A stretch of 64,000 nucleotides of DNA from Streptomyces sp. NBC_00457 (GTDB taxonomy: Bacteria > Actinomycetota > Actinomycetes > Streptomycetales > Streptomycetaceae): assembly GCF_036014015.1 (NCBI RefSeq), contig NZ_CP107905.1, positions 3,038,001 through 3,102,000 on the forward strand. Reading direction: 5' to 3'. The translations under genes and the position numbers were made by a program. Under the pieces are notes generated by a model that worked only from the letters and a program-made list of their open reading frames with translations, ran no database searches and was not told the DNA's origin. This document shows positions 41,524-50,421 of this stretch, piece after piece. How positions within the stretch are numbered: position 1 is the stretch's first letter; each line of letters opens with the position of its first letter.

Positions 41524-42944
41524 CGGATGCCTCCGTCGTCCGTGGTGTCGCCGAGGTGCCCGTAGCCGCGCAGCGCCCGGTCGACCAGCGCGTCGGCGGC
41601 GCCCGTGTAGCGGGCTGGGTCGAGCAGTTCGGACAGCTGGTCGGTGGTGAGCCGGGCCGACACCTCGGGATGGCCGGACAGCACCTCGCCGATCGTGCGC
41701 CCGGTGTCGGCGGCCTCGGCCGAGGCGGCGGTCAGCAGCTTCTTCGCCCGTACCTTGCCGAGCACCGGGGCGAGCGCCACCGTCAGCCGTTCGGTGACGA
41801 TGGCGCCGCCGGTCAGTTCGAGATTGGCGAGCATCCGTTCGGGGTGGACGATCAGCCCCTCCGCGAGTTCGACGGCCGTGTGTGTGGCCCCGCCCGCCAG
41901 CCGCAGAGCCTCCCGCAGCGGCTGCCACTCCGCGTGCCACGCCCCGGCGGGCCGCTCGTCCTCGGCGAGCATGCACTGCGCCAGTACGAGGGCATGGGCG
42001 GGCACTTGACGGGCCGCCGCCACGATCAGCGTGGCGAGCGCGGGGTTCCGCTTCTGCGGCATCGCCGAAGAGGCCCCGCGTCCCGCGGCCGCGGGCTCGG
42101 ACACCTCGCCGATCTCGGTACGGGACAGCGTCTGCACATCGAGCGCGAACTTCCCGAGCGCTCCGGTGACCAGCTGAAGCACCGCGCCCAGTTCGGCGAT
42201 CGGAGTGCGCACGGTGTGCCACGGCAGCACCGGCTCGGCCAGCCCCAGTGCCTCGGCGAAGGGGGCGAGCAGTTCCACGCCGCCCTCACCCGCCCCGCCG
42301 TCCAGTGCCGCGTACTCGCGGTACGCGGCCAGGGTGCCTGCCGCGCCGCCGAGTTGGGCCGGTAGCGCGGATGCGACCGTACGGACCCGGGCCAGGGCGT
42401 CGGCGACGAGTTGGAGCCAGCCCGCTGCCTTGAGGCCGAAGGTGGTGGGCACCGCGTGCTGGGCCAGGGTGCGCCCGGCCAGGACGGTGTGGCGGTGGGT
42501 GTCGGCCAGCGCGGCCAGGGCGGCGCCGGTGCGTTCCAGGTCGGTGGCGATCAGGCCGAGCACTCTGCGGGCGACCAGCATGGCCGCCGAGTCGAGGATG
42601 TCCTGGCTGGTCGACCCGCGGTGCACGTACTCGGCGGCTGCCACGTCCCTGGCGGCGACCACCTCGGTGAAGGCGCTCACCAGCGCGACGACCGGGTTGG
42701 CCGCGGCCCGGGCCGCATGGGCCAGGGCGACCAGGTCGAGGCGGTCCGCGTGGGCCACCGAGGCGATCGCCTCCACCGCGGCGGCGGGCGTCAGCCCGAC
42801 GGCGTGCTGGGCCCGGGCCAGCGCCACTTCGGCGTCCAGCATCGCCTGCAGCCATGCCTCGTCGGTCACCTCGGCCGCGACGGGCGTGCCCGCCCAGGTC
42901 GGGGCGAGCAGGCCCGCGTCGGTGCCCACAGACATCCCGTTCAC
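41520..42944 (-). CDS. creD: nitrosuccinate lyase, CreD-like (aspartase/fumarase superfamily)
   Basis: About 474 residues from the GTG at 42944, which overlaps the creE stop (an ATG at 42935 is the alternative). Superfamily signature SSAMPQKRNP at about residue 285 with the catalytic Ser loop, plus conserved HRGSTSQDILD at about 100. The family covers adenylosuccinate lyase and 3-carboxymuconate cycloisomerase. Paired directly with a CreE-type enzyme, it is best read as a CreD/FzmL-type lyase that splits nitrosuccinate into fumarate and nitrous acid. Confidence 0.86.
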   Translation of the reverse strand: MNGMSVGTDAGLLAPTWAGTPVAAEVTDEAWLQAMLDAEVALARAQHAVGLTPAAAVEAIASVAHADRLDLVALAHAARAAANPVVALVSAFTEVVAARDVAAAEYVHRGSTSQDILDSAAMLVARRVLGLIATDLERTGAALAALADTHRHTVLAGRTLAQHAVPTTFGLKAAGWLQLVADALARVRTVASALPAQLGGAAGTLAAYREYAALDGGAGEGGVELLAPFAEALGLAEPVLPWHTVRTPIAELGAVLQLVTGALGKFALDVQTLSRTEIGEVSEPAAAGRGASSAMPQKRNPALATLIVAAARQVPAHALVLAQCMLAEDERPAGAWHAEWQPLREALRLAGGATHTAVELAEGLIVHPERMLANLELTGGAIVTERLTVALAPVLGKVRAKKLLTAASAEAADTGRTIGEVLSGHPEVSARLTTDQLSELLDPARYTGAADALVDRALRGYGHLGDTTDDGGIR

Positions 42945-44941
42945 GCTCTTCGGCCCCCTGCGTCTGGTGTCTGACGTACAGTCAAAGTGCTGGCGGACAA
43001 CGCCACTTCGTTCCCCGCCAGCTGCAGAGCCGCCCGCGCGATCGCGTCCGAGTCCTCCAGCGTCACCGAGCCGACGCCCGGCCTGATGCCGACCGCCGTC
43101 ACCCAGCGCACGCCCTCCGTCGGCACCCCGAAGGCGAACCGGCGCGGATGCGCCCGGCCCGCCGCGTCCACGAGCCGGGGCGGGCTTCCTGTCACCGCGA
43201 GTCCACCCGTCTCCCAGCCGGTCAGCCGGTACGGGCCGCACTGGCCGGCCGTCAGCAGCCCCCGCAGCAGCGGATTCGTGCTCCGCCGCAGATCGACAAC
43301 GGGCAACCGCGCCTCGACCAGTGCACTCACCAGCACCTCAGGCGCGGACACCAGCTCCGCGTCCACGAGGAAACCGCCTTCGCGTGCCGAGGGCCGCACC
43401 CGCATCCGCGGACCGACCATGTGCAGTACCTCGGCCTCGATCAGCGCGATCAGCTGCTCGATCCGGAAGGCCGGCGGACCGATCGAGGTGAACGCGTTCA
43501 ACGGCGTGTACCAGCCGTCCAGTTCGGCACGGTACGACTCACCGGAGACACCGCCGTGGTCGACCACCAGCCGGATCTCGTTGCGCAGATCCCGCAGGGC
43601 GTCCAGCGCGGCCTTCAGCGGCCCGCTCACATTGCCCAGCCGGGCCTCGGCGACATCCCGCCGCAGGTGGTCCAGCAGCCAGTGCCGGAAGTCGTCCCGG
43701 CCGGCGAAGGTCCGCTCGCCGTACGGACGCTCGATCCGCTGCCAGTCCCACCGCTCACCGGGCGGCACCGCGTACCGGTCGAGCAGGGCCGCTTCCCCGG
43801 CCCCGGCAAGACAGGCCCCGGCAAGACAGGATCGTACGAACTCGTCGGCGGCCCCGGGCCCGTGGGCGGCCAGGATCCACGCCTCGTGGTAGACGGTGCG
43901 GACCTCCCGGTCGATCAGCGGCCAGATGTCACTGCGAAAGGTGGCGAGCCGCCCGCCGTCCGCCCGCCGAAGCCCGGCGATGACTTCCGGGGTCAGGAAC
44001 CGGGGGTGGTGGCGGCCGAGTGCGCCCTTCTCGTTCTCACCCCGGGCGTGGTACGGCACACCGCGCCGCGAACCGGCGTACAGGACCGGCTCGTTGCCGC
44101 TCGGGAGGTACACGAGTCCGGACTGGCTCTCCTTGAATGTGCCGCCGCGGCCCTCGGTGAGCAGCGCCACTTGGTCGAAGAAGTTCAGCCCAAGCCCGCG
44201 CAGCGCAACCGGCGTGCCCGGCGGGATGCCGCTCAGATCGGTGTCGGCCGGGTTGGCGGGACCGACATAGGCCAGGCCGTGCCGGTCGGCGAAGGAGCGC
44301 AGCTCCCGTTCCTCCTGGCTCGGGGTCAGCTCCCCGTGGCCGAGCGCCAGGACCACCGCGTCCATCCCGGACAGCAGGCCGCCGTCCTCCAGTGTCACCG
44401 TCTGCCGCCCGTCCGGGGCGTCGTCCAGCGCGACCGCGGTCGCCCGGTGCGTGTGGACCGTCACTCGGGGAGCGGCGGTGCGTAAAAGGTGCCGGAACAC
44501 CCACTTCAGGTAGTGGCCGTGGAATGCCCGGGTCGGGTAGGTGTCCGGGCCTAGCCGCCGCGCCTCGTCCAGGACCCGGTCCGGGCAGCCCTCGGCGAAC
44601 GCTCCCTGGCTGACCATGCGAGCCCACTCGTACAGGCTAGGCCCCGGCACCGACGGCCCCACGCAGTCCACGCTGTCGTCGGTGAACAGGGTCACCTGGG
44701 AGGCGACCGTGTTCATCAGCAGTTCGCCCGGCTGGTCGGTACGCCACACCGCGCCCGCGCCGGGCGGGTACGGGTCGACGAGGTGGACCACGACCGGACG
44801 GGTGGTTCCGGCGGTGCCGTCGGCGTTGGCGCAGATCCGCTCCAGGACCGAGAGCCCGCGTGGACCGGCACCGATCACACAGATGACGAGGGCGTCACCG
44901 GGCCCGCTCTGTGCCGGCCCGGTCAGTCCTGGCTCGGTCAT
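42941..44941 (-). CDS. creE: aspartate N-monooxygenase, CreE-like flavoprotein
   Basis: 666 residues, ATG at 44941 overlapping the SDR stop. N-terminal FAD/NAD(P)-binding domain with VIGAGPRG (residues 22-29), then motif ALRGLGLNFFDQVALLTEGR. Large flavin-dependent FAD/NAD(P)-binding proteins of this kind include CreE and FzmM, which oxidise the amino group of L-aspartate to a nitro group (nitrosuccinate). A 15-bp in-frame tandem duplication (43799-43828) gives CLAGACLAGA at about residues 372-381. With CreD it forms the aspartate-nitrosuccinate pathway. Confidence 0.86.
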   Translation of the reverse strand: MTEPGLTGPAQSGPGDALVICVIGAGPRGLSVLERICANADGTAGTTRPVVVHLVDPYPPGAGAVWRTDQPGELLMNTVASQVTLFTDDSVDCVGPSVPGPSLYEWARMVSQGAFAEGCPDRVLDEARRLGPDTYPTRAFHGHYLKWVFRHLLRTAAPRVTVHTHRATAVALDDAPDGRQTVTLEDGGLLSGMDAVVLALGHGELTPSQEERELRSFADRHGLAYVGPANPADTDLSGIPPGTPVALRGLGLNFFDQVALLTEGRGGTFKESQSGLVYLPSGNEPVLYAGSRRGVPYHARGENEKGALGRHHPRFLTPEVIAGLRRADGGRLATFRSDIWPLIDREVRTVYHEAWILAAHGPGAADEFVRSCLAGACLAGAGEAALLDRYAVPPGERWDWQRIERPYGERTFAGRDDFRHWLLDHLRRDVAEARLGNVSGPLKAALDALRDLRNEIRLVVDHGGVSGESYRAELDGWYTPLNAFTSIGPPAFRIEQLIALIEAEVLHMVGPRMRVRPSAREGGFLVDAELVSAPEVLVSALVEARLPVVDLRRSTNPLLRGLLTAGQCGPYRLTGWETGGLAVTGSPPRLVDAAGRAHPRRFAFGVPTEGVRWVTAVGIRPGVGSVTLEDSDAIARAALQLAGNEVALSASTLTVRQTPDAGGRRA

Positions 44942-45864
44942 TCCCTGCCCAGCCCGTCGCGCCAGCTCGGCCGCAGCGGCTTCCAGCCCAGCGCCGCACG
45001 GGCCCGGTCGTTCGCCGCCCCGCGCGCCGCGGTGAGCTGGTGGGCCATGAACCAGCCGAGCAGCCGGGGCGCCATCGCCGCCGGAACCGTGCGCGGGGGC
45101 GGCCCGCCCAGCGTGCGGGCGTAGTGCGGCAGCCACTGCACGGCCGGGGCCGGGTCGTCGTCCGTCACGTGGAAGACCCCGGTGGCATCCGACTCCACGG
45201 CCGCCACCGCGGCCCCCACGGCGTCCTCCACATGCAGGAACGACATGATCCCGGAGCCGCCCTCGGGCAGCGGAAGTTTCCCGGCCAGCACCCGCTGCCC
45301 GGTCCCGCCGTCACGGGCGTACGCGGTCCCGGCGCCGTACAGCGTGCCGTACCGCAACACCGCGCCCGCGAGGTCCGGGCCGCCGCCCAGGACCAGCCGC
45401 TCCAGCTCGGCGACGGCCCGTACGGTGGCGGCCCAGCCCGGGTCGGGGGCGTCCACGTACAGCGGTGCGTCCTCGTCGAGGACCGGATCCCCGGCCGGGG
45501 CGGCGGCGAAGGCGATGGACTGCGCGACCAGCCGCCGCGCACCGGCCGCCCGGGCCGCCGCGACCAGGTTGGCGGTGCCCTCGGTACGCAACCGCGCGGT
45601 CAGCGCGAAGGCCCCCGCGGAGTCGTCGCGCAGCAGCCGCAACGCCGACATCTGGTGGACGACCACCTCCGGCCTGGCGGCCGACACCGCCGCCAGCAGG
45701 GCCTGACGGTCGAGGGCGTCGGCGAACACGACCGCGTCCGCCTCCGGGGCCCCGGCCCGGGACTCCTCACGTACCAGCGCGCTCACCTGGTGTCCTCGCG
45801 CCCGGAGCGCGCCCACCAGCGGATGTCCGACCACTCCGGTGGCCCCGGCGACCAGCACTCGCAC
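44938..45864 (-). CDS. NAD(P)-dependent extended SDR, catalytic Tyr/Lys missing
   Basis: 308 residues, GTG start 3 nt after the preceding stop. Rossmann loop GATGVVG (7-13) is intact. Where extended SDRs have YxxxK before the AEAER helix, this has WAATVRAVAELE (144-155), so the Tyr and Lys are replaced (Ala/Arg). C-terminal part follows the epimerase/NmrA pattern (LHVEDAVGAAVAAV, FHVTDDD). It should bind NADPH. In the avenalumic acid pathway an NAD(P)H-dependent reductase removes the diazo group by hydride transfer, a reaction that would not need the Tyr acid; this protein is a plausible equivalent. Confidence 0.78.
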   Translation of the reverse strand: MRVLVAGATGVVGHPLVGALRARGHQVSALVREESRAGAPEADAVVFADALDRQALLAAVSAARPEVVVHQMSALRLLRDDSAGAFALTARLRTEGTANLVAAARAAGARRLVAQSIAFAAAPAGDPVLDEDAPLYVDAPDPGWAATVRAVAELERLVLGGGPDLAGAVLRYGTLYGAGTAYARDGGTGQRVLAGKLPLPEGGSGIMSFLHVEDAVGAAVAAVESDATGVFHVTDDDPAPAVQWLPHYARTLGGPPPRTVPAAMAPRLLGWFMAHQLTAARGAANDRARAALGWKPLRPSWRDGLGRE

Positions 45865-45867
45865 GGC

Positions 45868-46422
45868 TCAGCCCTCCCCACCAGAAGCGACAGGAGTGGC
45901 GACCCGCATCAGCAGGCGGCACGCCTTGTCCCCGTCCCGCAGACAGCTCTCGGCCCGGTTCTCCGTCAGGGTCACGCCGAGTCCCTCGGACCAGCCCGCG
46001 TGGATGTCGGTGCACGGGCACCGGTAGCCCTCCAGCGAACCGGACATCCGCACCATGGTGATGGCGAAGTTCCGCCGCAGGGTGAGCACGATCAGGTCGT
46101 CACCCTCCACCTCGGTGGAGGCGTTGCGCAGTTCCGGCGGGAACATGCGGTCCCCGCAGTCGTCGTAGCGGCGGCGCAGCTCCTCCAGGTCCTTGCCGCT
46201 GTCACCGGTGCCGGGGAGCGGGCCGCTCCGGCGAGCGACCTGCTGCGCGACCTTGAGGGCGACCTTGCGCATCGCCTCGGCGTTGATCTCGTTCGCGGCC
46301 TGCTGCCCGAACCGCGCGGCCACTCCCTGGTACCAGTTGGCGTCGTGCTGCCACCACAGCCGGTACGCCTCCGACGCCCGGGCACGGTGGTTGACTTCGC
46401 CGGCACCCGTTTCCGTACTCAT
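45868..46422 (-). CDS. unknown cysteine-containing cluster protein
   Basis: 184 residues, ATG overlapping the upstream stop (ATGA). A helical first half (SEAYRLWWQHDANWYQGVAA, NEINAEAMRKVALKVAQQVA) leads to a C-terminal part with Cys at 89, 135, 137, 160 and 168 (YRCPCTDI, ESCLRDGDKACRLL). It slightly resembles DUF6125/L-2-amino-thiazoline-4-carboxylate hydrolase-like proteins, but I am not sure. No membrane segment. Its position between the candidate diazotase and the SDR suggests a role at the diazotisation step, for example as scaffold or metal-binding helper. Confidence 0.65.
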   Translation of the reverse strand: MSTETGAGEVNHRARASEAYRLWWQHDANWYQGVAARFGQQAANEINAEAMRKVALKVAQQVARRSGPLPGTGDSGKDLEELRRRYDDCGDRMFPPELRNASTEVEGDDLIVLTLRRNFAITMVRMSGSLEGYRCPCTDIHAGWSEGLGVTLTENRAESCLRDGDKACRLLMRVATPVASGGEG

Positions 46423-48098
46423 GCGAGCTCCTTGGCGGCGAAGCGGTCGCGCATCACGCGTTTGAGGACCTTGCCGGTGGCGCCCTTGGCCACGTCGTCG
46501 GGCTTCATCGGCACGGCCCGGGTCACCGGGGGGAAGCCGGCTCCCGACAGGACCGCGTTGACCTGCCCGGTCCACGCCTCGTCGCCGTCTTTGTCGTCGG
46601 CGACGTCGTGCGTGAGCTGGAGCAGCGCGTACGCCTCGGCCTCTCCGTCGCCGTCCCAGTCGGCTCGTACGCCGGCCGGGGCGACCCCGACGACGGTGCA
46701 GTCGGCCAGTTCGGGCAGCTCCCGCAGCAGCAGTTCCTCGGTGCGGGTGCTGAACAGGATTCCGTCGCGGGTCCGGATGGCGTCGGTCGCCCTGTCCAGG
46801 TGGTAGAAGTTGCCTTCCTCGTCCTGGTAGGCGAGGTCCCCGGGAAGCCAGTAGCCGCCCAGCCGCATCCGGTTCCAGGTCAGCGAGTCGTTCCAGTAAC
46901 CGGGCGTGATCGTCGGCGACTTCAGGCCGAGGCGGCCGATCTCCCCGGGCGGCAGCGGGGTTCCGTCCTCGGCGAGCACGGCGGCCTCGGCGAAGCTGAA
47001 CGGCTTGCCGATGCAGCGCGAGTACGCGGAGGTGTCCTTGGTGTGCCGGTTGTGGAAGATCGAGTGGCCGACCTCGGAGGAGCCGAGCCCGTCGATGAAG
47101 ACGGAACCCTCGACCCGACTGCGGCGCAGAACCCCGCCGTCCCTGCTGATCTCCTCGCGAACGCCGTGCCGCACCAGGGCCCGGATGTGCGCCTCGTGCG
47201 CCGCGTCGCCTGTGTTGAACCACACCTCGACGCTGGACAGGTCACGGGCCGCCAGGTCCTCCCCGGCCATCTCACCGAAGGTTCCGGCGAAGGCCAGTAC
47301 CGTGCTCGGCCGGAACTCCTCGATGGCGTCGAGCACTTCGGTGCCGCGCTGGCTGGAGAGCAGCTTGATGTCCGCGCGCAGCAGCAGGCAGTACAGCAGA
47401 GTCGCGATGGAGGCGTTGTGCGGCCCCGGCAGCGCCACCAGGGTGCGCGCCATGTCGGCTCCGGTGGAGTAGCGCAGCCGGTGCACCTGCGAGTACATCA
47501 GCGTCCGGTGGGTGTGCGGCACTCCCTTGGGCATACCGGTGGTCCCGGAGGAGTGCGAGATGATCACCGGGTCGGTGGGGTCGTGCCGGTACGGGTACGA
47601 CTGCGGCAACCGCTCGCGGAACTCCGGCCCGATCCCGTCGGCGGTCACGCAGAAGCCGAGCCCCGACTCCGGGCCCGACAGCACGGAGTGGTGCTCGGCG
47701 TCCGTGAACGCACCCACCGAACCCTGACGGCGCACGTACTCGCGGGCGATCTCGGGGCGCAGGTTGCCGTTGACGAGCGACGGGATCGCGCCGAGAGACG
47801 TCAGGGCCAGGTAGTTCACCGCGTTCTCGGCACTGGAGTGGGAGTGCACGGCGACCGGGTCGCGGGGTGCCACGCCGTGGGCCGCGTACCAGCCCGCGTA
47901 CGTCTCGACGGCCTCGCAGAGCTGACGCAGCGTCAGCACCTCGGGACGGCTGCCGTCCGGCGCCTGCCAGCTGCCGTCCGTCCGCAGCACGGGCTCGTCG
48001 AGCGGGCGGCCGTACGCCTTCAGGCGCTCCAGGATGTTGCCGGCGCCGAGTTCGGTGTCGGAGCAGATCCGTGCCCGCTCCTGCCTACTGATGAGCAT
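46419..48098 (-). CDS. ANL-superfamily adenylate-forming enzyme (candidate ATP-dependent diazotase)
   Basis: 559 residues. P-loop-like A3 motif HSSGTTGMPKG (182-192), A5 region near GLGSSEVGHS, A7/A8 core YWLPGDLAYQDEEG, C-terminal Lys near 546 (GATGKVLKRVM). The CreM-type diazotases of cremeomycin and the AvaA6/CmaA6-type enzymes belong to this superfamily and use ATP to activate nitrous acid. Of the two ligases here, this one lies beside creD/creE/SDR, so it is the better diazotase candidate; activation of a carboxylic acid remains possible. It overlaps the KS-beta gene by 14 nt. Confidence 0.82.
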   Translation of the reverse strand: MLISRQERARICSDTELGAGNILERLKAYGRPLDEPVLRTDGSWQAPDGSRPEVLTLRQLCEAVETYAGWYAAHGVAPRDPVAVHSHSSAENAVNYLALTSLGAIPSLVNGNLRPEIAREYVRRQGSVGAFTDAEHHSVLSGPESGLGFCVTADGIGPEFRERLPQSYPYRHDPTDPVIISHSSGTTGMPKGVPHTHRTLMYSQVHRLRYSTGADMARTLVALPGPHNASIATLLYCLLLRADIKLLSSQRGTEVLDAIEEFRPSTVLAFAGTFGEMAGEDLAARDLSSVEVWFNTGDAAHEAHIRALVRHGVREEISRDGGVLRRSRVEGSVFIDGLGSSEVGHSIFHNRHTKDTSAYSRCIGKPFSFAEAAVLAEDGTPLPPGEIGRLGLKSPTITPGYWNDSLTWNRMRLGGYWLPGDLAYQDEEGNFYHLDRATDAIRTRDGILFSTRTEELLLRELPELADCTVVGVAPAGVRADWDGDGEAEAYALLQLTHDVADDKDGDEAWTGQVNAVLSGAGFPPVTRAVPMKPDDVAKGATGKVLKRVMRDRFAAKELA

Positions 48099-48915
48099 GG
48101 TTCTCCGTCTCGTTCCTTGCTTCAGTCCCGGCGGTGAGGATGAATGCGGGCGACCGGGGCTCGGTCACCAGGAGGTGACTGCCGCCGTCCCGGAGCAGTC
48201 GCCGGTGGGCGGCGGCCAGGTCGAACAGGCCCTGGATGCTTCCGGGGTGCCCGGCCGTCCCTGTGTCGTCGGCGTCGTACGCCTCGGCCGACCGGACCGA
48301 CACCGGCGCCTCGCCTCCGGGACGGCCCAGCAGCACTGCCGCCGCCAGGCCGGCGGTCGCGGGCAGGTCCGGGACCGGGCGGCCGCTGTCGGCCAGTTCC
48401 CGGTATGCGGCGGCCAGACGCTCGCCGCCGCCCAGTTCCACGCCCAGCACCAGGACCCGGTCCAGCTCCGGGTCCTCCAGCAGCAGATCGGCCATGGCCA
48501 GCAGTTCGGCCACCGGGTCGTCGAGGGTGGAGAGGCTGAACATCTGCCCGGTGATCCCGAACTCCTGGCTCGTATAGCCCAATACGGCATTGGCAGTGGC
48601 CTGCATGAACAGCAGCGGGTTGTGGACCCGCCCGGAGACCATACGCCGACTGGCCAGGTCCGCCGTGGTGGTGTCCCCCATCAGAGTGGCCAGCGCCACG
48701 GCTGTACGAGCGCCGTCGCCGGGCCGTTCGGTGAGGCACTGCCTGCTGACGTCGAAGGCCAGCGGGCTGAAGGCGGACTCCACGAAGCCGGGGAGTCGGG
48801 GGAGCGGGATGTCGTCGTCGCGCCCGGTGCCGTGGGTCGCGGTGGCGGTCGCGAGGATGCCGAGGGGCGAGCGGAGTACGGTCTTCTCGGCCTGTTCCCT
48901 CTTCTCTGTCGTCAT
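48085..48915 (-). CDS. short KS-beta / chain-length-factor-like protein
   Basis: 276 residues, well below the about 400 of normal KS-beta. Ketosynthase-like core LMGDTTTADLASRRMVSGRV and LGYTSQEFGITGQMFSLS; at the active-site Cys position is Gln124 (TGQMF), as in classical KSQ/chain-length factors. The usual His active-site blocks of KS (NAHGTGT, KSTTGH) are absent, so the C-terminal half is highly reduced. Its ATG overlaps the KS-alpha stop. It most likely heterodimerises with KS-alpha. Confidence 0.82.
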   Translation of the reverse strand: MTTEKREQAEKTVLRSPLGILATATATHGTGRDDDIPLPRLPGFVESAFSPLAFDVSRQCLTERPGDGARTAVALATLMGDTTTADLASRRMVSGRVHNPLLFMQATANAVLGYTSQEFGITGQMFSLSTLDDPVAELLAMADLLLEDPELDRVLVLGVELGGGERLAAAYRELADSGRPVPDLPATAGLAAAVLLGRPGGEAPVSVRSAEAYDADDTGTAGHPGSIQGLFDLAAAHRRLLRDGGSHLLVTEPRSPAFILTAGTEARNETENHAHQ

Positions 48916-50120
48916 GGCCGCTCCAGCACGAGTGCGGTGTTGGCGCCCCCGAAGGCGGCGTTGATGGTGAGGGCCCGGCGCGGGTCGGCCTGGCGCGGCT
49001 GGTTCGGTACGTAGTCCAGGTCGCATTCGGGGTCCGGCCGGCCGTATCCGGCCGTCGGCGGCAGTACGCCGTCCATCAGGGCCAGCATCGTGATCACGAA
49101 CTCCACGACGCCCGCCGCTTCCAGGAGGTGGCCGGTGGTGCTCTTGGTGGAGCTGACCGGTATCGACTCGGCGCGCTCCAGGAGGGCGGCCCGCAGTCCT
49201 CGGGTCTCGGCACCGTCGTTGTACTTGGTGCCGGTGCCGTGGGCGTTGACATAGCCGAGGGACGCGCCGTCCGGGTCCCCGGCGAGCCGAAGCGCCTGGC
49301 GTGCCGCGCGTGCGAGGCCGACACCTTCCGGGTGCGGCTGGGCGATGTGGTGGGCGTCCGTGGCCGCGCCCCAGCCCGCGATGGTCGTCAGCGGCCGGGC
49401 ACCGCGGCGCCGGGCGTGCTCGGCGGACTCCAGCACGACGGCCGCCACCCCGTCGCCAAGAAGCAGCCCGCTGCGGTCGGCGCTGAACGGGCGCACCATG
49501 CCGTCGCGGGACAGTGCCCGGCCGGAGTCGAACTTGCCGAAGGTCTCCTCCTCCACCAGGTATCCGCCCGCGCAGACCGCCGTGTCGATCCGGCCGGAGG
49601 AGATCAGCCGGCAGGCGTGGATGATCGCGGCGGCGGAGGCGACACAGGCGTTGGTGAAGGTGAGCCGTGGCCCGGTGAGCCCGAGGCCGTCGGCCAGCAA
49701 CTCGGCGAGGTGCGCGGGCACGGCGTCGGCGTTCCGGCCCGTTGGGCCGTCCTGGCCGTCCGGGACGGGCTCTGAGGATGGGGATGGGGAGTCGACGGCG
49801 GTTCGCCAGTAGCGGGTGACGCTGGTGTGGTCCCCGGCGACGCCGAGCAGGACCGCCGCCTCCGTGCCCGGGCGCAGGCCGGCCATGTCGAGGGCTTCCG
49901 CGCCGCACCGGGCGAGCGCGTGCCGTAGCGCCCAGTCCTCGACCGCATCGGGTCCGTCCGGGGCGGTGGCCGCCATCGGCGTACGGTACGGGCCGGTGTC
50001 GAACCTCGTGGTGGGTACGAACGAGGGGACTCCCGCGAAGACCCCGCGCCGGAGGGCCTCGGTGCCCGTACCGAACGCGGTGCGGACGCCGAATCCGGTC
50101 ACCGTCACTTCACCGCTCAT
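48912..50120 (-). CDS. beta-ketoacyl synthase, KS-alpha
   Basis: 402 residues from the ATG at 50120 (GGGAGGCAGC upstream). The catalytic triad is complete: Cys159 (TNACVASAAA), His294 (NAHGTGT) and His331 (STKSTTGHLLEAAG). It condenses an aryl-acyl-ACP with malonyl-ACP. With the KS-beta it forms a type II pair resembling highly reducing type II systems. The N-terminus overlaps the ACP gene by 11 nt. Confidence 0.93.
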   Translation of the reverse strand: MSGEVTVTGFGVRTAFGTGTEALRRGVFAGVPSFVPTTRFDTGPYRTPMAATAPDGPDAVEDWALRHALARCGAEALDMAGLRPGTEAAVLLGVAGDHTSVTRYWRTAVDSPSPSSEPVPDGQDGPTGRNADAVPAHLAELLADGLGLTGPRLTFTNACVASAAAIIHACRLISSGRIDTAVCAGGYLVEEETFGKFDSGRALSRDGMVRPFSADRSGLLLGDGVAAVVLESAEHARRRGARPLTTIAGWGAATDAHHIAQPHPEGVGLARAARQALRLAGDPDGASLGYVNAHGTGTKYNDGAETRGLRAALLERAESIPVSSTKSTTGHLLEAAGVVEFVITMLALMDGVLPPTAGYGRPDPECDLDYVPNQPRQADPRRALTINAAFGGANTALVLERP

Positions 50121-50421
50121 CGCCGCTGCCTCCCTCCACCCGGCCCGTCTGGGCGGCGCGCAGAAACGCGGTGAGCCGCCGGAGCGAGGTCAGCCCGGCG
50201 ATGTCCTCGTCGGTGGGCTCCACGACCAGGCCGTAGCGCTCCTCCACCACATGCAGTAGCCACACCAACCCGAGGGAGTCCAGGACCAGTTCGGCGTCCT
50301 CGCCGAGGTCGTCGGGCAGCCCGGGGAAGATCTTGCGGTCCGACAGCAGCTCCCGGACGGTGTCAGTGGTGATGGCGGAAAGCGAGGAGTCCGCGTCGCT
50401 CGCCGTGGCTCCCGCGCTCAT
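50110..50421 (-). CDS. acyl carrier protein (copy 2)
   Basis: 103 residues, four-helix ACP with phosphopantetheine Ser49 in LVLDSLGLVWL. An extra N-terminal 15-residue Ser/Ala-rich lead. ATG at 50421 overlaps the stop of ACP copy 1. Two different ACPs suggest separate roles, for example one for the aryl starter and one for the growing chain. Confidence 0.9.
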   Translation of the reverse strand: MSAGATASDADSSLSAITTDTVRELLSDRKIFPGLPDDLGEDAELVLDSLGLVWLLHVVEERYGLVVEPTDEDIAGLTSLRRLTAFLRAAQTGRVEGGSGDER

